This document shows positions 1 to 8,612 of a DNA stretch of 12,228 bases, in pieces. This DNA comes from Conidiobolus incongruus B7586 (lineage: Eukaryota; Entomophthoromycota; Entomophthoromycetes; Entomophthorales; Conidiobolaceae): positions 1 through 12,228 of the forward strand of contig JNEM01015203.1 of NCBI GenBank assembly GCA_000697335.1. Direction: 5' to 3'. A program made the position numbers and the translations under genes. Every line of letters begins with the position of its first letter. Within the stretch, counting starts at the first letter, position 1. The notes below the pieces were generated by a model. The model was given only the letters and a program-made list of their open reading frames with translations. It was not told the origin of the DNA and did not search any database.

Positions 1-197
1 AAATTTTATTAATATTTTTAATTAATTTAATAATTAATTAATATTTATATTTAAAACTTTTGAAAATTCCTTTAAATTATAATTAATATGAGTTTTTACA
101 ATATCTAATATATTTTTTATTAAATATTTTTATTTTTTTACTTATAAGTGGTTTATTTTTAATATAATATTATTATTTAAAAATATACAAACTATTT

Positions 198-338
198 TTA
201 ATAATAAATAGGAGCAATAATACTTTCACTATATACTTGGTTAATGATTCTACATGACTTAGATGGTTTATATACTGGATCAAAATAAAATAAAATAATA
301 TTTCCTAAAAGATTTTTAATAGGCTTTGGTGGTACCAT
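198..338 (-). other. Short coding-looking segment, unidentified (46 codons)
   Basis: On the minus strand an ATG at 338 opens a 46-residue frame that ends in TAA at 198-200. The frame stays open a little upstream of the ATG, so this may be the last exon or 3' end of a longer gene. Its composition is protein-like and richer in C and G than the surroundings. It begins MVPPKPIKNLL, includes FYFDPVYKPSKSC in the middle and ends ESIIAPIYY. I do not recognise the family. The upstream minus-strand sequence (plus 339-420) is AT-rich with stops, so no further exon can be assigned. It could be a relic, a terminal exon or chance. Confidence 0.3.
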
Positions 339-1623
339 TGAGAAAAATTTTATATTTAAAAAATAAAATTAGATTCATATTTAATTTATATTAATTTCAG
401 AAATTTCAACTTTATTTTAAAGTTGGTTTTACATTAATTCCATCAATTTGCAAATGTAATTAGGAAAATAATTAAAAATTATAACTTATTGCAAATATAG
501 CCTTCAAGCTCAAAAATAATGATGAATTTTTCAAACTTAAAAATTGACAATTAATTTTTGGTACAAATTATCTTTTAGATCATTTATATATTTTACAATT
601 AATTATAATAATTCCCTAAATTTAAAATATGGCCAACATATTTACAGATAGTGTCTCATTTAAATTATACAATTCTCAAATTCGAATGTTATGATTGTAA
701 TAAATTAAAGGGATATTTTGAATATTTTAATATTCTGAAGAGTTATAAACTATAAGGATTAGAGAATTTTATTTTGACGGTATCTCAAACGCTTTATCTT
801 TTTTTATTTCAAATTTAAATACATGTTATTATTATATTTGGGATTAAAAAAATCAAATATAATTTAATAAAAATATCGTTAGAACTTGATTATAATGAAA
901 TAAACTAATTATTAAATTTAGCACTATAAATTGAATTTTTAAATGTTGGATTTCAAAATTAAGAGTAGATCTCCATTGGATAGTTAAAGCAATAGTATTT
1001 GATAGACTATAACATACACTAAATCAACTATTTAATTAATTTATTATCAACCATCTTATAATAAATCACAGCATAAATTTATATGGAATTGAAATTACAG
1101 AAATATAATATGAGTAATTCAATGAGGGTTATTAATATATTTTAATGGTAAAAAATAGTTTTATTGAATTTCCATTTTTTCATATTTTATTCTTATCTTG
1201 GATCATTATATAACTATGTTATAATAGTAATAAAAACTAATTCTTGATTTATCAGTTATATATATGTGTGTGTAATTACCACAATAATAACTTATTTATA
1301 CATTATCAAATAAAATTCATTTGGTTGAGGGGAGTTAAAGAATTTAATAATTATGAGTAATACATTACCTAAAATCAATCATATAAAAGATAATTGAAAT
1401 TAAGGTGGGTTTTGATTACATCCCATAAATTTAATGAAAGTGATTGGATTATTATAATATTACTATTTCTGACCGAAAATTGAATTTCAATTTAGAAAAT
1501 AAATTTCAATAATTCAAATTACAAAAATTAATTATAAATAATTTTCAATTATTAAAAAAATTATTGAATTTACATTAACTTAATTATTTGCTTTTTTTAA
1601 TATTTTTATGTTAATACACTGAA
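339..1623. other. AT-rich intergenic stretch with possible gene debris
   Basis: No sustained reading frame is seen on either strand. Between about 540 and 850 short plus-strand pieces look faintly protein-like, for example CYDCNKLKGYF near 685-720 and GLENFILTVSQTLYLF near 755-805, in different frames. This could be a heavily decayed gene, but chance is a real alternative. Close to the next gene, 1610-1623 gives a purine at -3 before the ATG at 1624. A T-run at 1591-1597 lies upstream, but no convincing TATA element could be singled out in DNA this AT-rich. Confidence 0.4.
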
Positions 1624-2907
1624 ATGGCAGAGAAATTAGGTTGGGTTTGGGTTTTAAATTTCAATGAATTATTAGAATATTTGAATCGAGAGGAAATATT
1701 GAATCTTAGTTTACTTTGTCAATATTCAAGAACAAAATTAAAACCGACTATATTTAACAAAGTTTGCCTAAAAAACATTATTAACGTTCATGCTCCTTTT
1801 GTCTTTAAGGAACCTTGTGTAGCTGACCAATTCCAATCAATTAAAGAGAAATATCAGTCCACTAGAGAACTCGTCACAAAATTGGAAATTTCTTCAATGC
1901 TCAATCCCCATTTAATTCCTTTAGCAATAGATTATTTTAAACCTCTCAAATACCTAGCATTGAATTATACAATACTACCATTAGAAGTTTTTTCAAATTT
2001 GCTGAGCTCACTCCAATCCCTGGAAATTTTACACCTTGAAGCGAATAATTTTGTAGTACATGCTAATTGCTATAATGAAATTGAAAGTGATATCCAATTC
2101 CCCAAATCTTTGCAACAACTCTTTATCAAACGAAATATAACACTTATTGTCAATCATGTATTTGACCCAATGGACGTATATTTCAAACGATTGTCAATCT
2201 CTCATAGTGTATCATCATTTAATAATGTCAATAATTTACATTTTCCCAAATTGAAGGTGTTGCACTTTAATGATAATGATATCTTGACAGATTCCATTTT
2301 CAATCGCCTAATCACATTAAATTCGCATATTCATCACCTTCAAGTATGTTCATTTGCATTGAATTTTAAAAATTTTCAATCGTTGACCCATTGCCAACAG
2401 TTAAAAAACTTACAAATAGTTCAATTGCACCCCAATGCTATGTCGCGAACCTTAGAATCAATGGCAATACTACATCAAGTTAAATCCCTAATAATTTCTA
2501 GTGAGAGCAGTATTCCTGATGAATTGATTAATTTTTTAAGCCTACCTTATCCTAATATTACACAACTGTCAATTCCTTACAGAGATAATGAATGTGATAC
2601 AATTGTTAATATTATTACAAAATTTTTGAAACTCCAATCTTTGATTTTGACTGCTAGAAATCAATATGACACAATTCACAAATTTAGCATCAAATCTAAT
2701 TGTATAAAAACTATCAAAATTATAGGTTTCAGCACCTCCAAACTCAACCTAACTCAATTTGAGCAATGTCCAGATCTGAATAATATTGTCTTTTATTTTA
2801 ATAATATCAAATCTCGAGATAAGAAAACCATTATTAATCATTTAAAAAGCTTTAAACAATGGAAAATTTTTGTTTATAAAAATTCCGTCCAATGTTATCT
2901 TAAATAA
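1624..2907 (+). CDS. F-box-like / leucine-rich-repeat protein, 427 aa
   Basis: Intact intronless frame. Residues about 5-50 read like a degenerate F-box: a Trp-rich start (GWVWVL), then FNELLEYLNREEILNLSLLC, then LKPTIF, a layout typical of F-box helices ending in an L-K-P turn. From about residue 85 to 415 irregular leucine-rich repeats follow, visible as LKYLALNYTILP (108-119), LEILHLEANNF (133-143), LKVLHFNDNDI (210-220), LKNLQIVQLHP (260-270), VKSLIISSESSIP (287-298), ITQLSIPY (312-319) and LQSLILTARNQ (337-347). There is no signal peptide or membrane segment. F-box/LRR proteins usually act as substrate receptors of SCF ubiquitin ligases in cytosol or nucleus. That role is inferred from architecture, and no substrate can be named. 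The start is the first ATG after an AT-rich leader and has G at +4. Codon use is normal, with Trp as TGG and Gln as CAA/CAG, so the standard code applies. A decayed relative lies at 8613-10023. Confidence 0.85.
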   Translation: MAEKLGWVWVLNFNELLEYLNREEILNLSLLCQYSRTKLKPTIFNKVCLKNIINVHAPFVFKEPCVADQFQSIKEKYQSTRELVTKLEISSMLNPHLIPLAIDYFKPLKYLALNYTILPLEVFSNLLSSLQSLEILHLEANNFVVHANCYNEIESDIQFPKSLQQLFIKRNITLIVNHVFDPMDVYFKRLSISHSVSSFNNVNNLHFPKLKVLHFNDNDILTDSIFNRLITLNSHIHHLQVCSFALNFKNFQSLTHCQQLKNLQIVQLHPNAMSRTLESMAILHQVKSLIISSESSIPDELINFLSLPYPNITQLSIPYRDNECDTIVNIITKFLKLQSLILTARNQYDTIHKFSIKSNCIKTIKIIGFSTSKLNLTQFEQCPDLNNIVFYFNNIKSRDKKTIINHLKSFKQWKIFVYKNSVQCYLK

Positions 2908-3011
2908 ATTGTTTAAAATATATAATATATTATTATTACTCTGAAAACTTTAATTAGCTTTACACTCAATGAATTTTAAAAGGAATTAAAGGAATTTGAA
3001 CAAATAATTTG

Positions 3012-3029
3012 TTATTATTATTATTATTA
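3012..3029. repeat. (TTA)6 microsatellite
   Basis: Six perfect TTA units in the short spacer between the F-box/LRR gene and the left end of the mariner element. No function is suggested. The spacer 2908-3043 otherwise holds only AT-rich sequence and AATAAA-like strings (for example around 2903-2908) that could serve 3' end formation. Confidence 0.9.
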
Positions 3030-3045
3030 CCTTGAATTTGAAATA

Positions 3046-3060
3046 ATGGGAAATTTTTTA
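3046..3060 (+). repeat. Left terminal inverted repeat of mariner copy 1
   Basis: Reads ATGGGAAATTTTTTA directly after a TA dinucleotide. The reverse complement of 4314-4327 reads ATGGGAATTTTTTA, the same word one A shorter. The GGG core stands out in AT-rich DNA, and the spacing matches a mariner, so chance is unlikely. Confidence 0.8.
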
Positions 3061-3132
3061 ATTTCTGATTTTTCAAACATATTATTAGTTTGAAATAAAT
3101 AAATATATACAAAGTTAATAGGAAATTATATA

Positions 3133-3138
<6 letters not shown>

Positions 3139-3164
<26 letters not shown>
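3139..3164. repeat. (AT)n microsatellite inside the mariner leader
   Basis: A run of about 26 bases of alternating A and T lies between the left inverted repeat and the transposase start. It is probably slippage after insertion. Copy 2 has no equally long run at the matching place. Confidence 0.9.
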
Positions 3165-3217
3165 TAGTTTTTTTGATTAAAAAATTAACTTTTTAAAATT
3201 GGTTGTTTAATTTAATT

Positions 3218-4252
3218 ATGCTTAAACTAAATAGTAATCATCAAAAGTTTTTTATTTTGGTATTAGTAAAACTTAACCATAAACCCTCTAAAATTATTTA
3301 AAATTTACAAGCAACTTTTAATAATAAAGTATTATCTAAATTAACAATTTATTACTAGGTAAATTACTTTAAAGCTAAAAGAGAAACTATTTAAAACCTG
3401 TTAAAATCTAAAAAACTAACTTTAACTGTTACTCTTTTAATTATAAATAGAGTGAAAAAATATATTAAAAAGCACCTTTTTATTTTAGTTAAAGAATTAT
3501 CTAAGTACTTTAATATTAGTTTTACAAGTATTTTATATATTTTAAAGTTTAAACTAAAATTAATAAATAAAAATATAAAATAGGTACCTTATAATTTAAC
3601 TAAAGCTTAAAAAAAAGCTAGAGTAGCTATTGTTAAACAAAACTTATTAAAATATTACTAGAAGCTTAAACTTTTACAGCAAATAATTATAATTGATGAA
3701 TCTTAAATCTTTATATATAATCCTTTATTAAAATATAAATCTTAATGCTAGATTAAGTTAAATTAACCTCCTCCACAAATCCCTTTAAATAAACACTTTA
3801 TTAATAAGTGAATGTTAATTATTATAATAGATTATAATAGTATATGCTATTCTTATTTAATTCTTAAAGGAAAATCAATTAATAGTAAATTATATATTGT
3901 TTTTTTAAATAAAAGTATTTTTAATTAGTGTTCTCAATATAATTTGAGAAAACCTATTATTTTGCATGATAATTGCAAAATACATAAATTTAAAGCTGTA
4001 AAAAACTTTTTAATTAAAAATAACTAGAAAAAACTACCACATCTAGTATATTCTTTTGATTATAACCTATGTAATTATAATTGCTTTAGGTAATTAAAAA
4101 ACTAGCTTATAGGAAAGAAAATTTCTACAGGAAAATTTAATTAGTTTGTGAAACATTAAATTTCAGTCTTTAATAAAAAGAATTGTTTTTTAGGTGTTAG
4201 AAGTTTGTTAAAAGTATAGCAAAAAGTTATTAATAATAAAAAAAACTATTAA
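3218..4252 (+). pseudogene. Mariner (DD34D) transposase pseudogene, 344 codons with 18 internal stops
   Basis: From an ATG at 3218 to a TAA at 4250 one frame runs 344 codons, nearly the same as the 345 residues of Mos1, and shows mariner landmarks in register. Codon 122 starts the WVPHELT-like motif (seen as stop-VPYNLT). Codon 160 is the first catalytic Asp (DES-stop-IF). Codon 251 is the second Asp (LHDNCKIHKFKAV). Codon 286, exactly 35 codons on, is where the third Asp of DD34D is expected but reads Asn (YSFDYNLCNYNCF). The C-terminus VRSLLKV-stop-QKVINN matches the usual RWQKVI ending. There are 18 internal stops (9 TAG, 8 TAA, 1 TGA). Several fall on conserved Trp positions: QRWF-like, WVPH, DESW, the Trp before LPH, and RWQK. 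No length-changing break is needed. The protein would cut and paste the element at TA sites in the nucleus, but this copy is dead. Confidence 0.88.
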
Positions 4253-4313
4253 ATTTATATTATATATTTATTTTTATATATTATATATTCAAATGTTTAT
4301 TTATTTTTAATTG

Positions 4314-4327
4314 TAAAAAATTCCCAT
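4314..4327 (-). repeat. Right terminal inverted repeat of mariner copy 1
   Basis: Reverse complement of the left end with one base fewer in the A run, followed by TA at 4328-4329. It defines the right boundary of the element. Confidence 0.8.
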
Positions 4328-4566
4328 TATTAAAAATATAAAGTAATATTATTATTATAATTCAAAGTTAGATCAATGAGATATAATCTTCATCATTAAA
4401 ATTTAATATTAAAGATGTGGAAAATTTTATTTAGTATATTTATAATATTTTATCACTGAAACTACAAATAATAATTTAATAAAAAAAATAAATTACATAA
4501 TTGAATATATAATAATATAAATATTCAATAATATCAACTTAGTATAATTACAAGGTTAAAAAGAAT

Positions 4567-5650
4567 TAATAAATTTTTTGATTTGTGATATTTAATTATA
4601 TTGTTCATTATAAAAAATTTACTATATTAAAAATATATAAGAGAATTTATATTTTCAAATTATATATATTCTTTCAATATTACTTATTTATTATAATATT
4701 TTTATTTAAAAATTTAAAATTGAATTCAAATATATTTAAATTAGATATTAATTATTAAAAATTTTTTATTTTAATATTATTAAAATTTAAACATATATCT
4801 AAATTTATTTAAGATTTGTAAATAGTTTATCAATAATATATTTTATTTAAAATTACTATTTATTATTAATTTGAATTTTCTAAAACTAAAAGGATATTAT
4901 TTCAAATTTAGTAAAATTTAAAAAATATATAAATAGTCTCTTACTCATTAATAAAGAAAAGAATATATTAAAAAATATCTTATAATCCTACTTTAAAAAT
5001 TATATAAATAATTTAATATTAAATATATTGATATATTAAAGCTTAAAATCAGATTTATTAATAGAAATATAAACTAAATATTTTATAAATTAATAAAATC
5101 TTACGAAATTAGAGTAATTATAGTTAAATAAATCATAATAAAATATAGTAGTAAAAAGAATATATATTAAATTATATATATATATTATTTAAAATTATAA
5201 TTGGTTATTAGGTTAAGCTAAAATAATCCCTTTTATGAATTGTAATAGATATATATTTATTTTTAAGACTATATTAATTATTATATTAAAATATAATTAT
5301 ATAATAAAGGTTTTTATTATAAATAGAAAATTAGAAATAATTACCATATTTAATATATTTACTAAAATATTATTATATGATTATAATCAAATTAGGTAAT
5401 TATTAAAATATTATTATAAAAACATTCCTCCAAAAAAGTTAAATTTATTTATAATATATTTAATTACAGTCTTTAATAAAAAGGAATATTTATTAAATAT
5501 AAGAAACTTTTTAAAAGTATGACAGAGTTATTAATAATTAAAAAGAGTATTAATTTTTATGAACTATAATAGGATAATTTTATTTAATTTTTGTTTAAAT
5601 ATAATATTATTATTTAATCTCTATATTAATATATAATTGTTTCGAAATAA
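4567..5650 (+). mobile_element. Second mariner copy, strongly decayed and shorter
   Basis: Same orientation as copy 1, starting about 240 bp beyond it. The left end near 4567-4586 resembles the left end of copy 1 without its GGG (ATAAATTTTTTGATTTGTGA against the copy 1 leader). Bases 4735-4786 align without gaps to 3221-3272, with 11 differences in 52 bases. CAGTCTTTAATAAAAAG at 5467-5483 is identical to 4164-4180 near the transposase C-terminus, and GGTAATTA plus flanking sequence of the third-Asp region recurs around 5370-5410. The distance between the first and last anchors is about 210 bp less than in copy 1, so internal sequence has been lost. The right end, about 5640-5655, is not clear. 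No usable coding frame remains. Confidence 0.72.
4735..5560 (+). pseudogene. Remnant of mariner transposase in copy 2
   Basis: Pieces align to the copy 1 transposase frame at both ends: the N-terminal region near 4735-4870 and the C-terminal region near 5340-5560. The C-terminal piece reads VFNKKEYLL, then LKV-stop-QS, against VFNKKNCFLG and LKV-stop-QK in copy 1. In the middle about 210 bp is missing, and stops are frequent. Base composition is even more AT-rich than copy 1. Most C or G bases of copy 1 that differ are T or A here. It is either an older insertion or one that has been mutated more heavily. Confidence 0.65.
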
Positions 5651-6248
5651 TCAGCATATTTTAAAAAAACCACATTAGATTAAACTAAAAATTTTATCAA
5701 ATGGATTAATTAAATACAAATATTAGCAATGTTTATTCATTCCTTTAAAATTAATTTTCTGTTATATTACCAGCAAAAAAGAAATTAAGTAAATTTAATA
5801 TAAACTAATTTGAATTTTTTTTAATTATTTTTATAAAATATTTTGTAATTATTATTAATCTAATTAATACAAATATATTCAGTGTATGATTTCTTAACCA
5901 ATTATAATTTTGACATTCTCAGATCTCTTTATAAAAAGTAAGCATCACTCTTATTGATATACGATCTAACTTATCAAATCCATAGGTAATGAAGTTAGAT
6001 ATTATTGAATGAAACATAGTTTTAGTGTGAAAATCACAATAGAATAGATGGAAGCATTAGAAAAAGAACTGGAAAATCTAACTAGGAATATAAGTTATCA
6101 GCTAGATATTTCACTTTTATAGTATATAAACGTATTTTCGAGAAATATAAAATAAATATTAATAACCATTCGGTAATAAAATAATTTTATCAAATGGAAT
6201 ATTAATTTGAAATTTAACAATAAATTAGTCATTTTATCAATTTATATT
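5651..6248. other. Mostly non-coding AT-rich spacer with one very short ORF
   Basis: No gene could be supported. A 24-codon plus-strand frame at 6048-6122 (MEALEKELENLTRNISYQL start) has amphipathic, protein-like composition, and the DNA around 5900-6120 is slightly less AT-rich than average. No flanking exon with a matching frame was found, so it may be debris of a gene or chance. Confidence 0.4.
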
Positions 6249-6523
6249 TCAATAGACTTTAAATATTGTAAATCTGCTGGGAAGTTGCCTTGAAATATGT
6301 ATCAATATATAGGGCCTGGAGCTGATTGAAATGGTCCCTGAACATATGAGTGTTTAAGAGTGGTTTTACATTGTTATCAGTCCTTACCGAAATGCGTTGA
6401 ATCGATAATTGTAGTTGAATTCCTGATTTCAAATTGTGCGAAGATTCTGAATGTTATTTCTGTGTGAGTTTTATTCGAAATAATGCCAGAAGGTTTAAGT
6501 TGGATGGCGAGCGGGCCTACTGA
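6249..6523 (-). pseudogene. Possible two-exon coding relic, unidentified
   Basis: This island has clearly more G and C than its surroundings. On the minus strand a frame is open from 6523 to a stop at 6377-6379, with protein-like content such as VGPLAIQLKPSGIISNKTHT and IFAQFEIRNSTTIID. A GTAAGG donor begins at 6387, and a TTCAG acceptor ends at 6338, giving a 50 bp intron of normal fungal size with CTTAAAC as a possible branch site. Splicing leaves 45 codons plus one base in the first exon and 89 bp in the second, which runs in frame to TGA at 6249-6251, about 74 residues in all. An acceptor-like GATCAG sits at the upstream edge, suggesting a lost or unseen earlier exon. No start codon or family is recognised. 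A shorter open frame exists on the plus strand (6419-6523), so strand choice rests mainly on the splice sites. Confidence 0.35.
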
Positions 6524-6533
6524 TCAGCAAGAG

Positions 6534-6554
6534 TAAATAGCAAATAGTAAATAG
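6534..6554 (+). repeat. Three tandem heptamers (TAAATAG/CAAATAG)
   Basis: Three adjacent 7-base units differing at one position sit at the boundary between the balanced-composition island and the AT desert. It is a minor local duplication. Confidence 0.75.
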
Positions 6555-8544
6555 TGTATATTATTTTATAAATACCTAAAATAAAATATATTTATTAAAG
6601 AATATAATATATTTTGGTCTTTTAACATTTTTCATATATTAATAATTTAATAAAATCTCAATAATTTTAAATATATTATATTTCTATAAAATCTGAGTAA
6701 TTAACATTAAACACATATTTTCAAAAAAACAATGTATGTATTAAACTGACTGTTATAAAATTTTTCATTAATGTTAATATTTAAAATAAAAATTAAATAC
6801 AAACGAAAGTTAAGATATTATAATGCAAATTCATCTCTCTCTGATTATATAAAATATTTTATATAATTTATGAGGAAAATTTTCGTTTAATATTAATGGT
6901 AACAATATAATCAAAAATATAATATTTTTAATTCTAAAACTACCTAATTTTATTTAATTGAATAAAAATTATTTATTAAAATATTATATACATCATATTA
7001 ATAAAAATTGGTATTCAATTAAGTTTTATTATAATGAGTTCTATTCTTATAATTAATAAGATAGTTAATGTTTTAAGCTTTATATGATACTATGATATGT
7101 TGTCATATAATTCAAAATTAGAATTAATGGTATTTGAATTTTTATTCTTAGAGTTAAAAGTTTACATTAATATCATTTAATATTTTGATTTATTTGGTTA
7201 TTTTATATGATTAATGAACTTAATAATACACTTTGTATATATACTTAAATACATATATATATATATGATTTTTGCAAATTTTTATTATTTAAAAATACAT
7301 ATTAAAAATTATTTATAACCGGGTTATATTGTTTTAATTATTATTAACAATATATACATATACATATACATATACTACATATTTAATTTAGGATTTTATT
7401 TAATAGATTAATTATTAATTATCATTAATATTATAACTAAATAAACAAGTGAAATATAAAATAATAAAATATTAACCTTAATGTATATAAGTTTAATTTT
7501 TATTCATATGGATAATTTTTAATTTTTTAAGATTTTCATCATATAATAAATAATATTAACTAGAATTATTATTTCAAAATTTGAGCTGCTATTAATTGTA
7601 TTATTAATAATATTCTTTATTTAATTAATATTTATAAATAAATATACAATTGGAAAAAAGGAAATTTCCAAACATATTATGCTAATGTAATAAATTCGAA
7701 TTACTAAATGAATTTACTATAAAATATAATTTATAATAAAGTATATTAAAAAATATTAAAATGCGAATTTTTAAATAAATACATAAACATAAAATATTAC
7801 GTTCACCATGTAAATTAAATCAAAATTAATATTTTTATTATAGATTTATGCGAAGAATTTTTTGATTTATCTTGATTAAAATTAAAATTAATTTACTATA
7901 TTATCTATTTGAGAAATTATTTTCTAGTTTAAAATATTATTACAATAGTTTTTTAAATAATTCAAGTTATATTTAAATAAATTATTAGATTTTTTTAATT
8001 AAATTTTGTCCAATCAAATAAATCATAATTAAAACTCTTGTAATATATTAGAATTAAATATAATATACTAATATATTAAAAATAACATTAATTTCGAAAT
8101 TATGAAAATTTTTCAAATAATTAATAACATTTAATTTTTAATTTAAAAAAGACAATTAGGTTAAAATATATAAAAAAATTTTATATTATTGTTATTTTCT
8201 CAAAAATTCATATATATTCACTATAATTCTTATTTAGAAATATTTATATATAGGAAAATTTTTTAAATTTCTTTTATAATTCTCTTTATTATTGAAATAC
8301 TAATGGAACATTTATAAATTATTTTTCAAAAATATTATTAGAAATATTTAAAATTTCTTCAAATTATTAAAAATAAAAAAATTAAAATATAACCAAATTA
8401 TTAATCATATATTTAATTTTTTATTATAATTCGAATAATTAAATATTTTCATAAAGCATTAATTTATATTAAAAGACTTAATATCAAGTAAAAGTATTAT
8501 AAAAAGTTTATATCAAATATTAAAAATTATATAAAATTCTTCAA
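6555..8544. other. AT desert, no gene seen
   Basis: About 2 kb of extremely AT-rich DNA with stops in all frames at high density. I looked for further mariner copies using the anchor words of copy 1 on both strands and saw none that convinced me. It contains short simple repeats, (AT)n near 7252-7266 and a hexamer run at 7353-7375. Very decayed transposons may be hidden here but cannot be shown by eye. Confidence 0.6.
7353..7375. repeat. (TATACA)n hexamer repeat, nearly four units
   Basis: Three full TATACA units plus TATAC in a perfect run, within the AT desert. No function is suggested. Confidence 0.9.
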
Positions 8545-8565
8545 TATGGTTATGGTTATGGTTAT
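8545..8565. repeat. (TATGGT)3 hexamer repeat
   Basis: Three perfect units plus TAT. It lies some 50 bp before the decayed F-box/LRR gene. Its sequence is not the usual fungal telomere repeat TTAGGG, and only three units are present. Confidence 0.9.
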
Positions 8566-8612
8566 AATAACTATTTTCACTTTACAAAATAACAACTAAT
8601 ATAGGAAGCTTT

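Larger units (their letters stand above)
3046..4327 (+). mobile_element. Mariner DNA transposon, full length, inactivated
   Basis: The ends are short inverted repeats (left 3046-3060, right 4314-4327) matching apart from one base in an A run. Each end is flanked by TA (3044-3045 and 4328-4329), the known target duplication of Tc1/mariner elements. The length of 1282 bp fits the roughly 1.3 kb of typical mariners. Inside lies one transposase frame of 344 codons at 3218-4252, in the expected place and orientation. A leader of about 170 bp contains an (AT)n run. The element cannot encode transposase because the frame carries many stops, but it has suffered no obvious large deletion. A second, worse copy follows at about 4567-5650. 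Confidence 0.88.

Noticed and set aside
3011-3164. Simple repeats as CRISPR or regulatory arrays
   Set aside because: Microsatellites (TTA)n and (AT)n without spacers, in eukaryotic DNA.
3218-4252. Alternative genetic code (TAA/TAG read as Gln or Trp) to explain the stops
   Set aside because: The 427-residue gene nearby uses ordinary Gln and Trp codons and ends at a normal TAA. In the mariner frame the same stop codons fall at both Trp and Gln positions, which no single reassignment explains.
6048-6122. 24-codon ORF as a small gene
   Set aside because: Too short, no homology recognised, and splice candidates around it did not give a consistent frame. Mentioned only within the spacer entry.
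6419-6523. Plus-strand frame with clustered cysteines opposite the minus-strand relic
   Set aside because: Shorter than the minus-strand frame and without splice signals or a start. Kept only as an alternative.
8545-8565. Interstitial telomere repeat
   Set aside because: Only three TATGGT units, and the unit differs from the common fungal TTAGGG. A simple microsatellite is the plainer reading.
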